DNA of 64,000 bases, taken from positions 411,709 through 475,708 of the forward strand of contig NZ_BMDQ01000003.1 in assembly GCF_014635865.1 (NCBI RefSeq), written 5' to 3'. Positions 43,435 through 50,963 of the stretch are shown piece by piece. The notes under the pieces are model-generated. The model had not been told where the DNA came from. It did no database searches and saw nothing but the letters and a program-made list of their open reading frames with translations. The first letter of the stretch is position 1. Each line of letters starts with the position of its first letter. Origin of the DNA: Winogradskyella haliclonae (GTDB taxonomy: Bacteria > Bacteroidota > Bacteroidia > Flavobacteriales > Flavobacteriaceae). The position numbers were made by a program, and so were the translations under genes.

Positions 43435-43790
43435 TTAAGCGCCGAATTATGTTAATTAACTATTATCAAATAGAAGTAAAAAAAATGACATCACTTATCC
43501 TAAAAAAGTTCAGGTATTAAAACTAAAAAGATCAAATCCTCAAAAACAGCTGTTTTAAGCATAAAACTTCCCTTGAATTTTAAAAACAGCTCTTAAAACC
43601 CCCTTGAAATGTTTCAATTAATAACTAAATACATATTAAAATATAACATATTAAAACACAAATAAAGATAAATAGGTTTCATTTTAAAACTATTAAAATT
43701 TTTTTACTTATAAATTCATATTTAAATTCACAGATTTTAGCAAAAGTATTTGGCAGAAGGTTAATAGCCTATATATATTGAAAACTCAAT
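43435..43790. other. AT-rich intergenic stretch with an imperfect direct repeat and a promoter
   Basis: AAAACAGCT with nearby CCCTTGAA occurs twice (about 43542-43577 and 43583-43612) as an imperfect direct repeat. No ORF is supported. At the right end TTTG (43749-43752), a 19-base spacer and TATATATTG form a plausible promoter for the micro-ORF transcript. Confidence 0.3.
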
Positions 43791-43833
43791 CAAAAAATTG
43801 TAATAAAATATTAACCTTTAAAAACATTAAACC

Positions 43834-43881
43834 ATGCTAACTATTGTAAAAGTAATTGTAGAAATTATTTTCTCGATTTAA
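43834..43881 (+). CDS. Candidate 15-residue hydrophobic micro-ORF or leader peptide
   Basis: ATG at 43834 gives MLTIVKVIVEIIFSI and a stop. It sits between a plausible promoter (TTTG near 43749, TATATATTG near 43772) and a strong terminator at 43908-43941, so a transcript of about 155 bases would contain only this ORF. The peptide is short and amphipathic/hydrophobic, like small toxic or membrane-interacting peptides, but also like a chance ORF in AT-rich DNA. Low confidence that it is translated. Confidence 0.3.
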   Translation: MLTIVKVIVEIIFSI

Positions 43882-43907
43882 GATTTTAACCAATCAATCA
43901 AAAATGT

Positions 43908-43941
43908 AAAACTTAGCTAAAAGCTAAGTTTTCTTTTTTTA
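43908..43941 (+). terminator. Terminator after the micro-ORF
   Basis: AAAACTTAGCT AA AAGCTAAGTTTT followed by CTTTTTTT; perfect stem. It ends whatever is transcribed from the promoter near 43750. Confidence 0.8.
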
Positions 43942-43967
43942 GATATATTTGAACATTAGGATATATC

Positions 43968-44120
43968 ATGAAAAAAAATATTTTTAAAGCTTTAGCTAAA
44001 GTCAATAAGGTCTTACTACCTTCTTTTACTAAAAAGCAATTAGATATCGCAAAAGCAAAGAAATGGCAATTAGCCATCATAGGATGGCGCGCTTATGTTA
44101 CTATGAATGCTTTGGATTAA
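43968..44120 (+). CDS. Conserved 50-residue basic protein (often labelled 'SsrA-binding protein' in Flavobacteriaceae)
   Basis: MKKNIFKALAKVNKVLLPSF at the N-terminus and KKWQLAIIGWRAYVTMNALD at the C-terminus. I recall highly similar 45-55-residue proteins (pattern KALAKxNK.LLPSxTKKxLDLxKAxKxQxAIIGWRxYVTxxALD) across Flavobacteriaceae, commonly given the product name SsrA-binding protein although they are far too short to be SmpB. The protein is basic with two amphipathic helices. ATG at 43968 follows a TAGGATAT stretch. Its function is unknown. Confidence 0.75.
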   Translation: MKKNIFKALAKVNKVLLPSFTKKQLDIAKAKKWQLAIIGWRAYVTMNALD

Positions 44121-44165
44121 AGTTTTTTATTATAGCTAAAAGAATAAATTATAAAAATGATAGAA

Positions 44166-44200
44166 TAAAAAAGCTTATCAATATTGATGAGCTTTTAGTG
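44166..44200. terminator. Hairpin after the 50-residue protein gene
   Basis: AAAAGCTTATCA ATAT TGATGAGCTTTT. The T-run is only four bases on the plus strand and six on the minus strand, so direction is uncertain. Confidence 0.5.
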
Positions 44201-44264
44201 ACTACAGATTGACTCTGTCATGCCTAACAAAGCTCCGCTTTAAGAAATCAAAACCTTACTAAAA

Positions 44265-44298
44265 CAAAAAAGCAAGCTATTAGTTTTAGCTTGCTTTT
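44265..44298 (-). terminator. Terminator of the tRNA-Arg gene
   Basis: On the minus strand AAAAGCAAGCTA AAACTAA TAGCTTGCTTTTTT, starting 11 bases after the tRNA 3' end. Confidence 0.8.
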
Positions 44299-44308
44299 GG
44301 TTTATTCG

Positions 44309-44382
44309 TGACCTCGGCAGGATTCAAACCTGCAACCTTCTGAGCCGTAATCAGATGCGCTATTCAGTTGCGCCACGAGGCC
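44309..44382 (-). tRNA. tRNA-Arg (anticodon ACG)
   Basis: 74-base cloverleaf on the minus strand. The acceptor arm GGCCTCG pairs with CGAGGTC (one G-U) and is followed by discriminator A. The anticodon stem TCTGA/TCAGA encloses the loop TTACGGC, giving anticodon ACG (read as ICG after A34 deamination; Arg CGU/CGC/CGA). The T-arm is GCAGG-TTTGAAT-CCTGC. CCA is not encoded. A TATATTTGC promoter box lies at 44398-44405 and a terminator follows. Confidence 0.95.
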
Positions 44383-44397
44383 TATTTTAAGTGGGTG

Positions 44398-44405
44398 CAA
44401 ATATA
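44398..44405 (-). promoter_or_regulatory. -7 box for tRNA-Arg
   Basis: TATATTTG on the minus strand, 16 bases before the mature 5' end. Confidence 0.6.
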
Positions 44406-44499
44406 ATATATTATTTAAAAAACATCCAAACTATTTTTTCATAAAATATGAGTTTTTGCCTTTTTTGCCATTCGTTATAGATAGATGATTATAGAATTT

Positions 44500-44507
44500 T
44501 ATTTTTG
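44500..44507 (+). promoter_or_regulatory. -7 box for the sulfur operon
   Basis: TATTTTTG, full match to TAnnTTTG, 16 bases before the ATG at 44523. Confidence 0.6.
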
Positions 44508-44522
44508 TTTAAAATTTAGTTT

Positions 44523-45080
44523 ATGGAATATATTTTAGAACCATGGCCATGGTACATTTCTGGACCATGTATTGCTATAGTCATGTTTATACTTTTATAC
44601 TTTGGAAGAACGTTTGGAATGTCTTCCAACTTACGTACACTCTGTGCTATTGGGGGCGCTGGTAAAAAAGTAGATTTTTTTAAATTCGATTGGAAAGCAC
44701 AACGCTGGAATCTTGTAGTTGTACTTGGGGCTATAGTTGGCGGTTTTATTGCTCATAACTCTCTTTCAAACCCAATAGATATTAATTTAAGTCAACAAAC
44801 AGTATTAGATTTAAATACTTTAGGCTTTAACAATATTGGCAAATCCTTATTACCTCCAGAATTGTTTAGTTGGGAAAATGTATTAAGCATTAAAGGATTA
44901 CTAATACTTATTATAGGTGGCGTTTTAGTCGGGTTTGGAACTCGTTATGCAGGTGGCTGTACTTCTGGACATGCCATCACTGGGCTAAGTAGTTTACAAT
45001 TACCTTCACTAGTAGCAGTTGTTGGTTTTTTTATTGGCGGTTTAATTATGATTCACCTTATTTATCCAATCTTATTTTAA
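44523..45080 (+). CDS. YeeE/YedE-family sulfur transporter, first half
   Basis: 185 residues with about four membrane segments. The family motif [16 protein letters not shown] near residue 140 contains the conserved Cys thought to carry or bind sulfur compounds (thiosulfate in characterised YeeE). Split YeeE/YedE (DUF395) proteins normally come as two adjacent genes, and the second half follows two bases after this stop. It is an inner-membrane protein. First gene of a four-gene sulfur module with its own promoter. Confidence 0.9.
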   Translation: MEYILEPWPWYISGPCIAIVMFILLYFGRTFGMSSNLRTLCAIGGAGKKVDFFKFDWKAQRWNLVVVLGAIVGGFIAHNSLSNPIDINLSQQTVLDLNTLGFNNIGKSLLPPELFSWENVLSIKGLLILIIGGVLVGFGTRYAGGCTSGHAITGLSSLQLPSLVAVVGFFIGGLIMIHLIYPILF

Positions 45081-45082
45081 TT

Positions 45083-45499
45083 ATGGGCAAGTATATAAAG
45101 TTCTTTTTAGTAGGTCTATTCTTTGGCATTGTTTTGGTTAAATCTGAAGCTGTCTCATGGTATCGCATTTTTGAGATGTTTAAGTTTCAGTCTTTTCATA
45201 TGTATGGTATTATTGGCTCTGCAGTAACTACTGGTATTTTACTATTATTAATTTCAAAAAAAATAAAGCTAAAAACCATAAAAGGTAATCTTTTAACCGT
45301 TCCTAAAAAGGATTCAGGATTCAGAAGATATATTATTGGTGGTAGTATTTTTGGATTAGGTTGGGCACTTTGCGGCGCTTGTCCGGGACCTATGTATATT
45401 TTATTTGGAACAGGCGCATTCTCTATTATTATTGTATTAATCGCTGCAATTTTTGGGACATATATGTATGGTGTATTAAAAGATAAATTACCTCATTAA
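45083..45499 (+). CDS. YeeE/YedE-family sulfur transporter, second half
   Basis: 138 residues with about four membrane segments. The conserved motif is GWALCGACPGPMYILFGTG near residue 92, with two Cys residues. Together with the preceding gene it would complete one transporter. The stop overlaps the next start (TAATGG), so the three membrane genes are translationally coupled. Thiosulfate or another reduced sulfur species is the likely cargo; direction is not inferable. Confidence 0.9.
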   Translation: MGKYIKFFLVGLFFGIVLVKSEAVSWYRIFEMFKFQSFHMYGIIGSAVTTGILLLLISKKIKLKTIKGNLLTVPKKDSGFRRYIIGGSIFGLGWALCGACPGPMYILFGTGAFSIIIVLIAAIFGTYMYGVLKDKLPH

Positions 45500-46299
45500 T
45501 GGAGATTAATGAAATATTAGGATATGTTGCTTCAGTTGTTGCAGGATTCATTATGGGATTAATTGGCGGTGGTGGTTCTATATTGACTGTTCCTATTTTG
45601 GTATATCTTTTAGGGTTCAACCCTATTGTGGGCACAGCATATTCATTATTTGTAGTTGGAGCCACATCTACTATTGGCGCAGCACAAAGTCTAAGACGAG
45701 GTCTAGTAGATTATAAAGCAGCAATAATTTTTGCAATTCCTTCTATTATCGGCGTTTATTTAACTAGAAGATACCTAGTACCTATTCTACCAGATGTTAT
45801 GTTTAGCATTTCTGATTTTAAAGTAACCAGCGGTATTTTTATAATGCTAGTTTTTGCTGTTGTTATTCTGTTTGCCAGCATTTCTATGATCACCAAAAAG
45901 GCAAATAGTATAGATGATGATGAACCGGATTCTAACTACAATAACGTTTTGGTTATTATATTTGGTTTAGTCACAGGAATTATTAGTGGTTTTGTTGGAG
46001 CTGGTGGCGGTTTTTTAAATATCCCCGTTTTAGTTTTCTTTGTAAGACTACCTATGAAGACAGCTATAGGCACATCACTTTTTATTATTGCTATAAAGTC
46101 TTTAATGGGTTTCCTAGGTGATATCAAGCATATTGATATAGATTGGACGTTTCTTTTAAAGTTTACCTCACTTTCAATAGTAGGGATTTTAATAGGACTC
46201 TATTTTTCAAGGTTTATAGATGGTAAAAAATTAAAGAAAGCATTTGGATATTTCACTCTAATAATGGGGTCTTATATTATCTGGAAAGAACTCCTATAG
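45499..46299 (+). CDS. Sulfite/anion exporter, TauE/SafE family
   Basis: 266 residues with about eight membrane segments. The two TauE/SafE repeats begin GFIMGLIGGGGSILTVPILV and GIISGFVGAGGGFLNIPVLV, with the glycine-rich (GGGGS, GAGGG) loops typical of the family. Members export sulfite, sulfoacetate or other organosulfur anions. It overlaps the upstream YeeE/YedE-like gene by one base. After the module's persulfide oxidation yields sulfite, export by this protein would be a sensible role (inference). Confidence 0.92.
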   Translation: MEINEILGYVASVVAGFIMGLIGGGGSILTVPILVYLLGFNPIVGTAYSLFVVGATSTIGAAQSLRRGLVDYKAAIIFAIPSIIGVYLTRRYLVPILPDVMFSISDFKVTSGIFIMLVFAVVILFASISMITKKANSIDDDEPDSNYNNVLVIIFGLVTGIISGFVGAGGGFLNIPVLVFFVRLPMKTAIGTSLFIIAIKSLMGFLGDIKHIDIDWTFLLKFTSLSIVGILIGLYFSRFIDGKKLKKAFGYFTLIMGSYIIWKELL

Positions 46300-46339
46300 G
46301 CAATATGATAAATATCACATTTTGAAACTTCAAGTTTTG

Positions 46340-46347
46340 TAAATTTG
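46340..46347 (+). promoter_or_regulatory. -7 box for the MBL-rhodanese gene
   Basis: TAAATTTG, full match, containing the TTG (46345) with which the longer ORF would begin. TTTG at 46321-46324 lies upstream with a short 15-base spacer. Confidence 0.55.
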
Positions 46348-46362
46348 CATCTCAAAAAAGGA

Positions 46363-47775
46363 ATGAAAATGAAAATAGAACAATTATATACAGGTTGCCT
46401 AGCTCAAGGCGCATACTACATAGAATCTGAAGGTGAGGTAGCTATTATTGACCCCTTAAGAGAAACACGCCAGTACATTGATAAAGCTGAAGCAAATAAT
46501 GCAAAAATCAAATACATTTTTGAAACACACTTTCATGCTGATTTCGTTTCGGGTCATGTAGATTTGGCAAAAAAAACAGGTGCCACTATAGTTTATGGAC
46601 CTGGAGCAAATACTAATTACGACATACATTCTGCAACAGATAACGAAGAGTTTAGAATTGGAAAGCTAACCATAAAAGTATTACATACACCAGGACACAC
46701 ATTAGAATCTTCGACCTATTTATTAAAAGATAAAAACGGTAAAGACCATGCTATTTTCTCTGGCGACACATTATTTTTAGGTGATGTTGGCAGGCCAGAC
46801 TTAGCCATAAAATCAGATTTAACAAGTGAAGATTTGGCTGGCATGTTATTCGATTCGCTTCGTAATAAAATAATGCCTTTAGCCGATGATGTTATCGTTT
46901 ATCCTGCTCATGGTGCAGGCTCTGCATGTGGAAAAAACCTAAGCAAAGAAACAGTTGGCATCTTAGGTGAGCAAAAGCAAAGTAATTATGCGCTTCGTGC
47001 AGACATGACAAAAGCTGAATTTGTGAAAGAAGTGTTAGATGGCATTGCTCCACCACCACAGTATTTTGCTAAGAATGCTATGATGAACAAGTCTGGATAT
47101 GCAGATTTTGAAGATGTTTTAAAACAAGGAGACAAGCCTTTAAGTCCTGACGATTTTGAAGCTTTAGCAAATCATGAAACTGCTCTAGTTTTAGATGTTA
47201 GGCCACAAGCAGATTATACAAAAGGGCATATTCCTAACTCAATATTTATTGGATTAAACGGACAATTTGCACCATGGGTAGGTGCTTTAATCACAGACAT
47301 AAAACAACCCATTGTTTTAGTTGCTCCTGAAGGTAAAGAATCTGAAGCCATAACTCGTCTTTCTCGTGTGGGCTATGATAACACCTTAGGTTATCTAGAA
47401 GGCGGAATAAAAAGCTGGAAGAGTTCTGGAAGAGCTATTGAAACTCTTGAATCTATCTCAGCAGAAACATTTGCTGAACGCATAAAAAATGATACTGTAA
47501 ACATACTAGATGTCCGTAAAGATGGTGAATACAATTCATCGCATTTAGAAAATGCACAACACTTTGCTTTAGACTTTATCAATGAAAACATGAGTCAAGT
47601 TGATAAAAACAAAACATACCACATTCATTGTGCTGGTGGTTATCGTTCAGTCATTGCGGCCTCAATACTTAAAGCTAGAGGATTTACTGATTTAGTTGAT
47701 GTTGCTGGGGGTTTTGGTGCAATTAAAAAGACTGATTTGCCGACGACAGATTTTGTATGTCCGTCTACACTTTAA
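46363..47775 (+). CDS. Persulfide-dioxygenase-like MBL-fold protein with two rhodanese domains
   Basis: 470 residues from the ATG at 46363 (a TTG at 46345 lies in the promoter box); an AAAAAAGGA ribosome site precedes it. The metallo-beta-lactamase domain (about 1-240) has the metal motif THFHADFVSGH, then HTPGHT, FSGDTLFLGDVGRPD and PAHGAGSACG. Two rhodanese domains follow: the first (about 260-355) lacks the active Cys (VAPEG loop), the second (about 370-465) has HCAGGYRS with the catalytic Cys. Such fusions oxidise glutathione or protein persulfide to sulfite. It is the cytosolic partner of the sulfur transport genes upstream. Confidence 0.93.
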   Translation: MKMKIEQLYTGCLAQGAYYIESEGEVAIIDPLRETRQYIDKAEANNAKIKYIFETHFHADFVSGHVDLAKKTGATIVYGPGANTNYDIHSATDNEEFRIGKLTIKVLHTPGHTLESSTYLLKDKNGKDHAIFSGDTLFLGDVGRPDLAIKSDLTSEDLAGMLFDSLRNKIMPLADDVIVYPAHGAGSACGKNLSKETVGILGEQKQSNYALRADMTKAEFVKEVLDGIAPPPQYFAKNAMMNKSGYADFEDVLKQGDKPLSPDDFEALANHETALVLDVRPQADYTKGHIPNSIFIGLNGQFAPWVGALITDIKQPIVLVAPEGKESEAITRLSRVGYDNTLGYLEGGIKSWKSSGRAIETLESISAETFAERIKNDTVNILDVRKDGEYNSSHLENAQHFALDFINENMSQVDKNKTYHIHCAGGYRSVIAASILKARGFTDLVDVAGGFGAIKKTDLPTTDFVCPSTL

Positions 47776-47778
47776 AAT

Positions 47779-47804
47779 AAAAAGTTCGCAATTGCGAGCT
47801 TTTT
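47779..47804. terminator. Terminator of the sulfur operon
   Basis: AAAAAGTTCGC AATT GCGAGCTTTTT with one mismatch-type G-U, between convergent sulfur and clpS genes. Confidence 0.7.
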
Positions 47805-47806
47805 AT

Positions 47807-48082
47807 TTATACTATTTCGGCACTAAGTCCAGCTTGTAATAGCTTGGAACATCGCGGTTCTAATTCGTCATAAGATCCTGTTTTTACGGTACACTTTCCT
47901 TTATAGTGTACAATAATAGAACATTGTTCAGCCTGCTCTGGTGTATGATCACAAGCATAAATCAATGTATCAATGACATGGTCAAAGGTATTAACATCAT
48001 CATTAAACAAAATAATTTCATTCTGCCCAACAACTTCTTCTTCAATTAATAATTGTTCTTTTATTTTCTCCTGAGACCCCAT
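47807..48082 (-). CDS. clpS: ATP-dependent Clp protease adaptor ClpS
   Basis: 91 residues. The fold is clear from IILFNDDVNTFDHVIDTLIY (N-degron pocket region with the DDxNTF motif), then ACDHTPEQAEQCSIIVHYKG and LQAGLSAEIV. ClpS delivers N-end-rule substrates to ClpA/ClpP-type machinery. The N-terminal extension is short. It is the first gene upstream of nothing on this strand and converges on the sulfur operon. No clpA gene is in the window. Confidence 0.96.
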   Translation of the reverse strand: MGSQEKIKEQLLIEEEVVGQNEIILFNDDVNTFDHVIDTLIYACDHTPEQAEQCSIIVHYKGKCTVKTGSYDELEPRCSKLLQAGLSAEIV

Positions 48083-48188
48083 TACTATATACTTTAAGCT
48101 AATTTAAAAAATATTCGTTACCAAAACGATGAATCACATCATTCTAGCACTCTAAATATGTTAAAATTTAATCTAGATACAGCTTCTT

Positions 48189-49025
48189 TCAAATATTAAA
48201 GGTTAAGGCCACCCAATCATTCCTCTGAATTTTATCTTTAAGATTAAGTGTATATTTATTACATTCTGCTTCAATTGTGAGAATATCATCTTGATAAAAA
48301 CCGCTTAAAAAGAGTAAGCCATTTTCATTTAAACACCCTGCATATGCAGAAATATCAGAGAGTAAGATATTACGGTTAATATTTGCTATAATGATATCAT
48401 AAGTCCTTTCATACAAGAGTGTTACATCCCCTTCATATACTGAAATTCTTGTACAATTATTGCGATCTACATTCTCTAAACTATTGATGTAGCACCAATT
48501 ATCAATATCTATAGCATCTACACTTTTCGCTCCAACTTTTTCTGCCAAAATAGCCAAAACACCTGTTCCACATCCCATGTCTAAAACTGATTTGTCTGTA
48601 AAATCATTTTTAAGGATATGTTGAATCATCATATGAGTAGTTTCATGATGCCCAGTTCCAAAACTCATTTTTGGCTCTATAATTAAATCATATTTTGTCT
48701 GAGGCTCATCATGAAAAGGGGCTCTTACAGTAACTTGATTGTCAACCATAATGGGTTTAAAATTCTTCTCCCACTCTGCGTTCCAATTGGTTTGTTCTAT
48801 TTCATTGAATTTGTAAGTAATTTCAAACTCTTCAGAATTTAAAATCTGTATATGTTTTAAAATATCCTGATGCCATTCACCTTTTTGAATATACGCTGTT
48901 ACACCATCTTGATTTTCAACAAAACTCTCAAAACCTGCATAGCCCAATTCTGCAATTAAAATTTCTACTGCTGGTTGTAGTGGAGAGACTTTAAACTCGT
49001 AACCGATATATATAGTATTAGACAT
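48189..49025 (-). CDS. prmA: Ribosomal protein L11 methyltransferase
   Basis: 278 residues. The N-terminal substrate-binding part (about 1-100) precedes a SAM-binding domain with MSFGTGHHETTHMMIQHIL, DMGCGTGVLAILAEKVGA and IIANINRNILL (the NPPY-like NIxRN motif). It trimethylates L11. It lies eight bases downstream of tpiA and shares its promoter. This tpiA-prmA-clpS order is common in Flavobacteriaceae. Confidence 0.95.
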   Translation of the reverse strand: MSNTIYIGYEFKVSPLQPAVEILIAELGYAGFESFVENQDGVTAYIQKGEWHQDILKHIQILNSEEFEITYKFNEIEQTNWNAEWEKNFKPIMVDNQVTVRAPFHDEPQTKYDLIIEPKMSFGTGHHETTHMMIQHILKNDFTDKSVLDMGCGTGVLAILAEKVGAKSVDAIDIDNWCYINSLENVDRNNCTRISVYEGDVTLLYERTYDIIIANINRNILLSDISAYAGCLNENGLLFLSGFYQDDILTIEAECNKYTLNLKDKIQRNDWVALTFNI

Positions 49026-49033
49026 AAATGCTA

Positions 49034-49783
49034 TTAAAAGGCATTGACAATAGCAAAGAAGTCCTCTGCATTAAGTGAAGCGCCACCAATTAAACCTCCA
49101 TCAACATCTGGTTTAGAAAAAATCTCTTTGGCATTATTAGGTTTTACACTTCCACCATATAGAATAGAAACTTCATCAGCGATATTAGCACCATACTTAT
49201 CTGCTAATGTTTTACGGATAAAAGCATGCATATCTTGTGCCTGCTCAGGACTTGCAGTTTCTCCTGTGCCTATTGCCCAAACGGGCTCATAGGCCAATAC
49301 AATATTTTTAAAAGCATCAGCACCTAAATGAAATAAAGCATTTTGTATTTGGCCACCAACTACGCCTTCTTCGTTGCCAGATTTTCTATCGGATAGCTCT
49401 TCTCCAAAACAAAAGATAACGCGTAAACCATTTGCCAAAGCAGCATCAACCTTTTTAGCTAAGGATGCATCCGTTTCGTTAAAATAAGCACGACGCTCGC
49501 TATGACCTAAAATTACAGTTTTTACACCTATACTCTTAAGCATACTAGCACTAACCTCTCCTGTATATGCACCTTTTTCTGCAAAATGCATGTTTTGTGC
49601 TACGACCTCGATTGTGTTTTGACGTAAGGCTTCAAAAGCATGCCAAAGATTCGTAAAACTGGGCGCTATCATAACCTCAGCATGAGAAGTCTGATTTTGA
49701 TTTTTTAAGTCAGTAATTAATGCTTCTGTTTGGGGTAAATCATTGTTCATTTTCCAGTTACCAGCTACTATATTTTTTCTCAT
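49034..49783 (-). CDS. tpiA: Triosephosphate isomerase
   Basis: 249 residues, normal length. Catalytic residues are present: NWKMN (Lys), VILGHSERRAYF (His) and AYEPVWAIGTG (catalytic Glu plus loop 6), then LYGGSVKPNN and GGLIGGASL for phosphate binding. It interconverts DHAP and glyceraldehyde 3-phosphate. A TATTTTTG -7 box lies upstream on this strand (49818-49825). First gene of the tpiA-prmA(-clpS) transcript. Confidence 0.98.
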   Translation of the reverse strand: MRKNIVAGNWKMNNDLPQTEALITDLKNQNQTSHAEVMIAPSFTNLWHAFEALRQNTIEVVAQNMHFAEKGAYTGEVSASMLKSIGVKTVILGHSERRAYFNETDASLAKKVDAALANGLRVIFCFGEELSDRKSGNEEGVVGGQIQNALFHLGADAFKNIVLAYEPVWAIGTGETASPEQAQDMHAFIRKTLADKYGANIADEVSILYGGSVKPNNAKEIFSKPDVDGGLIGGASLNAEDFFAIVNAF

Positions 49784-49817
49784 AATATTGAAGTATTGAA
49801 TCGTATGTTTTGAATTA

Positions 49818-49825
49818 CAAAAATA
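49818..49825 (-). promoter_or_regulatory. -7 box for tpiA-prmA
   Basis: TATTTTTG on the minus strand, 35 bases before the tpiA ATG. Confidence 0.55.
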
Positions 49826-49867
49826 AGGGATTATACCCGAAGTTTAATTGACAAATCTCATGTATTA

Positions 49868-50941
49868 CTATGATAGTTTTACACGTGGATCTAGCATTGC
49901 GTAGATGATATCTACCAAAATATTAATGATAATAAAACTTGTTGCTATTACAAGAACAGAGCCCATAATTACTGGTAAATCTAGTGTGTTTAATGCATTT
50001 ACAATTTCTTTTCCAAGGCCATTCCATCCAAAAATATACTCCACGAAAACTGCACCTGCCAACATAGAAGCAAACCAACCTGATATTGCAGTAACAACTG
50101 GGTTTAATGCGTTCTTAATCGCATGATTCTTTATAATCTGAAACTCACTCAAGCCTTTAGCTCTTGCCGTACGAATATAATCTTGATTCATAACTTCTAA
50201 AAGTGAGTTACGCATCAACTGAATAATAACTGCCAATGGCCTAATTCCTAAAACAATAGCCGGTAAGATTAAGTTTTTCCACTTAATGCTTACTCTTTCT
50301 CCAAAATCATCGAGCTCGTATAGACTGCCGGTCATTTCTAAATTGGTGTATTTGTGTAATACAAAACCAAATAACCATGCAAACAAAATAGCACTAAAAA
50401 ACGAAGGCACACTCATACCCAGCGTACTAAACACCTGAATACTTCTGTCTATCCAAGTGTCTTTTTTAAGAGCAGAAATAACACCAAAAATTAAACCCAA
50501 AATCATAGCAATAATTATTGCCGACACTGCTAAAACAAAAGTATTAGGTAAAGTCTCTCCAATAACTTGAGTCACTTTTTTACCCTGTTTGGCAAAAGAT
50601 GCTCTTAAGTATGGGAATTTAATTACAGTAGCTGTATTGCCAATTGTAAAAAGCTTTGCTGCTGAATATTTATTAGCTTCTAAAAAGGTATAGTCTTCAG
50701 CGTTGGTTGAATGAAAAGATAAAGGCGATAAATCATTTAAGTAATGGAAATACTGTGTGCTTAATGTTTTATCAAAACCATACTTCTTTTTTACAGCTTT
50801 AACTTGTTCTGCTGTTTGATTTTGGCCCAACATCATTTTCGCTGGGTCTCCAGGCAATACCGTAAATAATAAGAATATAACTGTGACTACTCCTACAAGC
50901 GTAAGAATGGCGTAAAAGATTTTATTTAGTAGATAACTTAT
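49868..50941 (-). CDS. Peptide-type ABC transporter permease (DppB/OppB family), start codon unclear
   Basis: 358 residues if read from the ATA at 50941 (or from CTG at 50944); only 330 codons remain from the first conventional start (TTG at 50857). The extra 28 codons encode ISYLLNKIFYAILTLVGVVT followed by VIFLLFTV, which is exactly the first membrane helix expected before the conserved LPGDP motif. No in-frame ATG, GTG or TTG exists between an in-frame stop (TAG, about 50980) and 50857. The body has the DppB hallmarks (ALPNTF-like ETLPNTFVLAV, the EAA loop RTARAKGLSEFQIIKNHAIKNA). An ATG-to-ATA change at 50939 or a rare start is likely. It imports or exports oligopeptide-like solutes; no other transporter subunit is adjacent. 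Confidence 0.8.
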   Translation of the reverse strand: MSYLLNKIFYAILTLVGVVTVIFLLFTVLPGDPAKMMLGQNQTAEQVKAVKKKYGFDKTLSTQYFHYLNDLSPLSFHSTNAEDYTFLEANKYSAAKLFTIGNTATVIKFPYLRASFAKQGKKVTQVIGETLPNTFVLAVSAIIIAMILGLIFGVISALKKDTWIDRSIQVFSTLGMSVPSFFSAILFAWLFGFVLHKYTNLEMTGSLYELDDFGERVSIKWKNLILPAIVLGIRPLAVIIQLMRNSLLEVMNQDYIRTARAKGLSEFQIIKNHAIKNALNPVVTAISGWFASMLAGAVFVEYIFGWNGLGKEIVNALNTLDLPVIMGSVLVIATSFIIINILVDIIYAMLDPRVKLS

Positions 50942-50963
50942 CAGGTACTTAAATGTTTTACAA

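Noticed and set aside
44166..44260. Second tRNA or small RNA beside tRNA-Arg
   Set aside because: Only a short hairpin is seen; no cloverleaf can be drawn.
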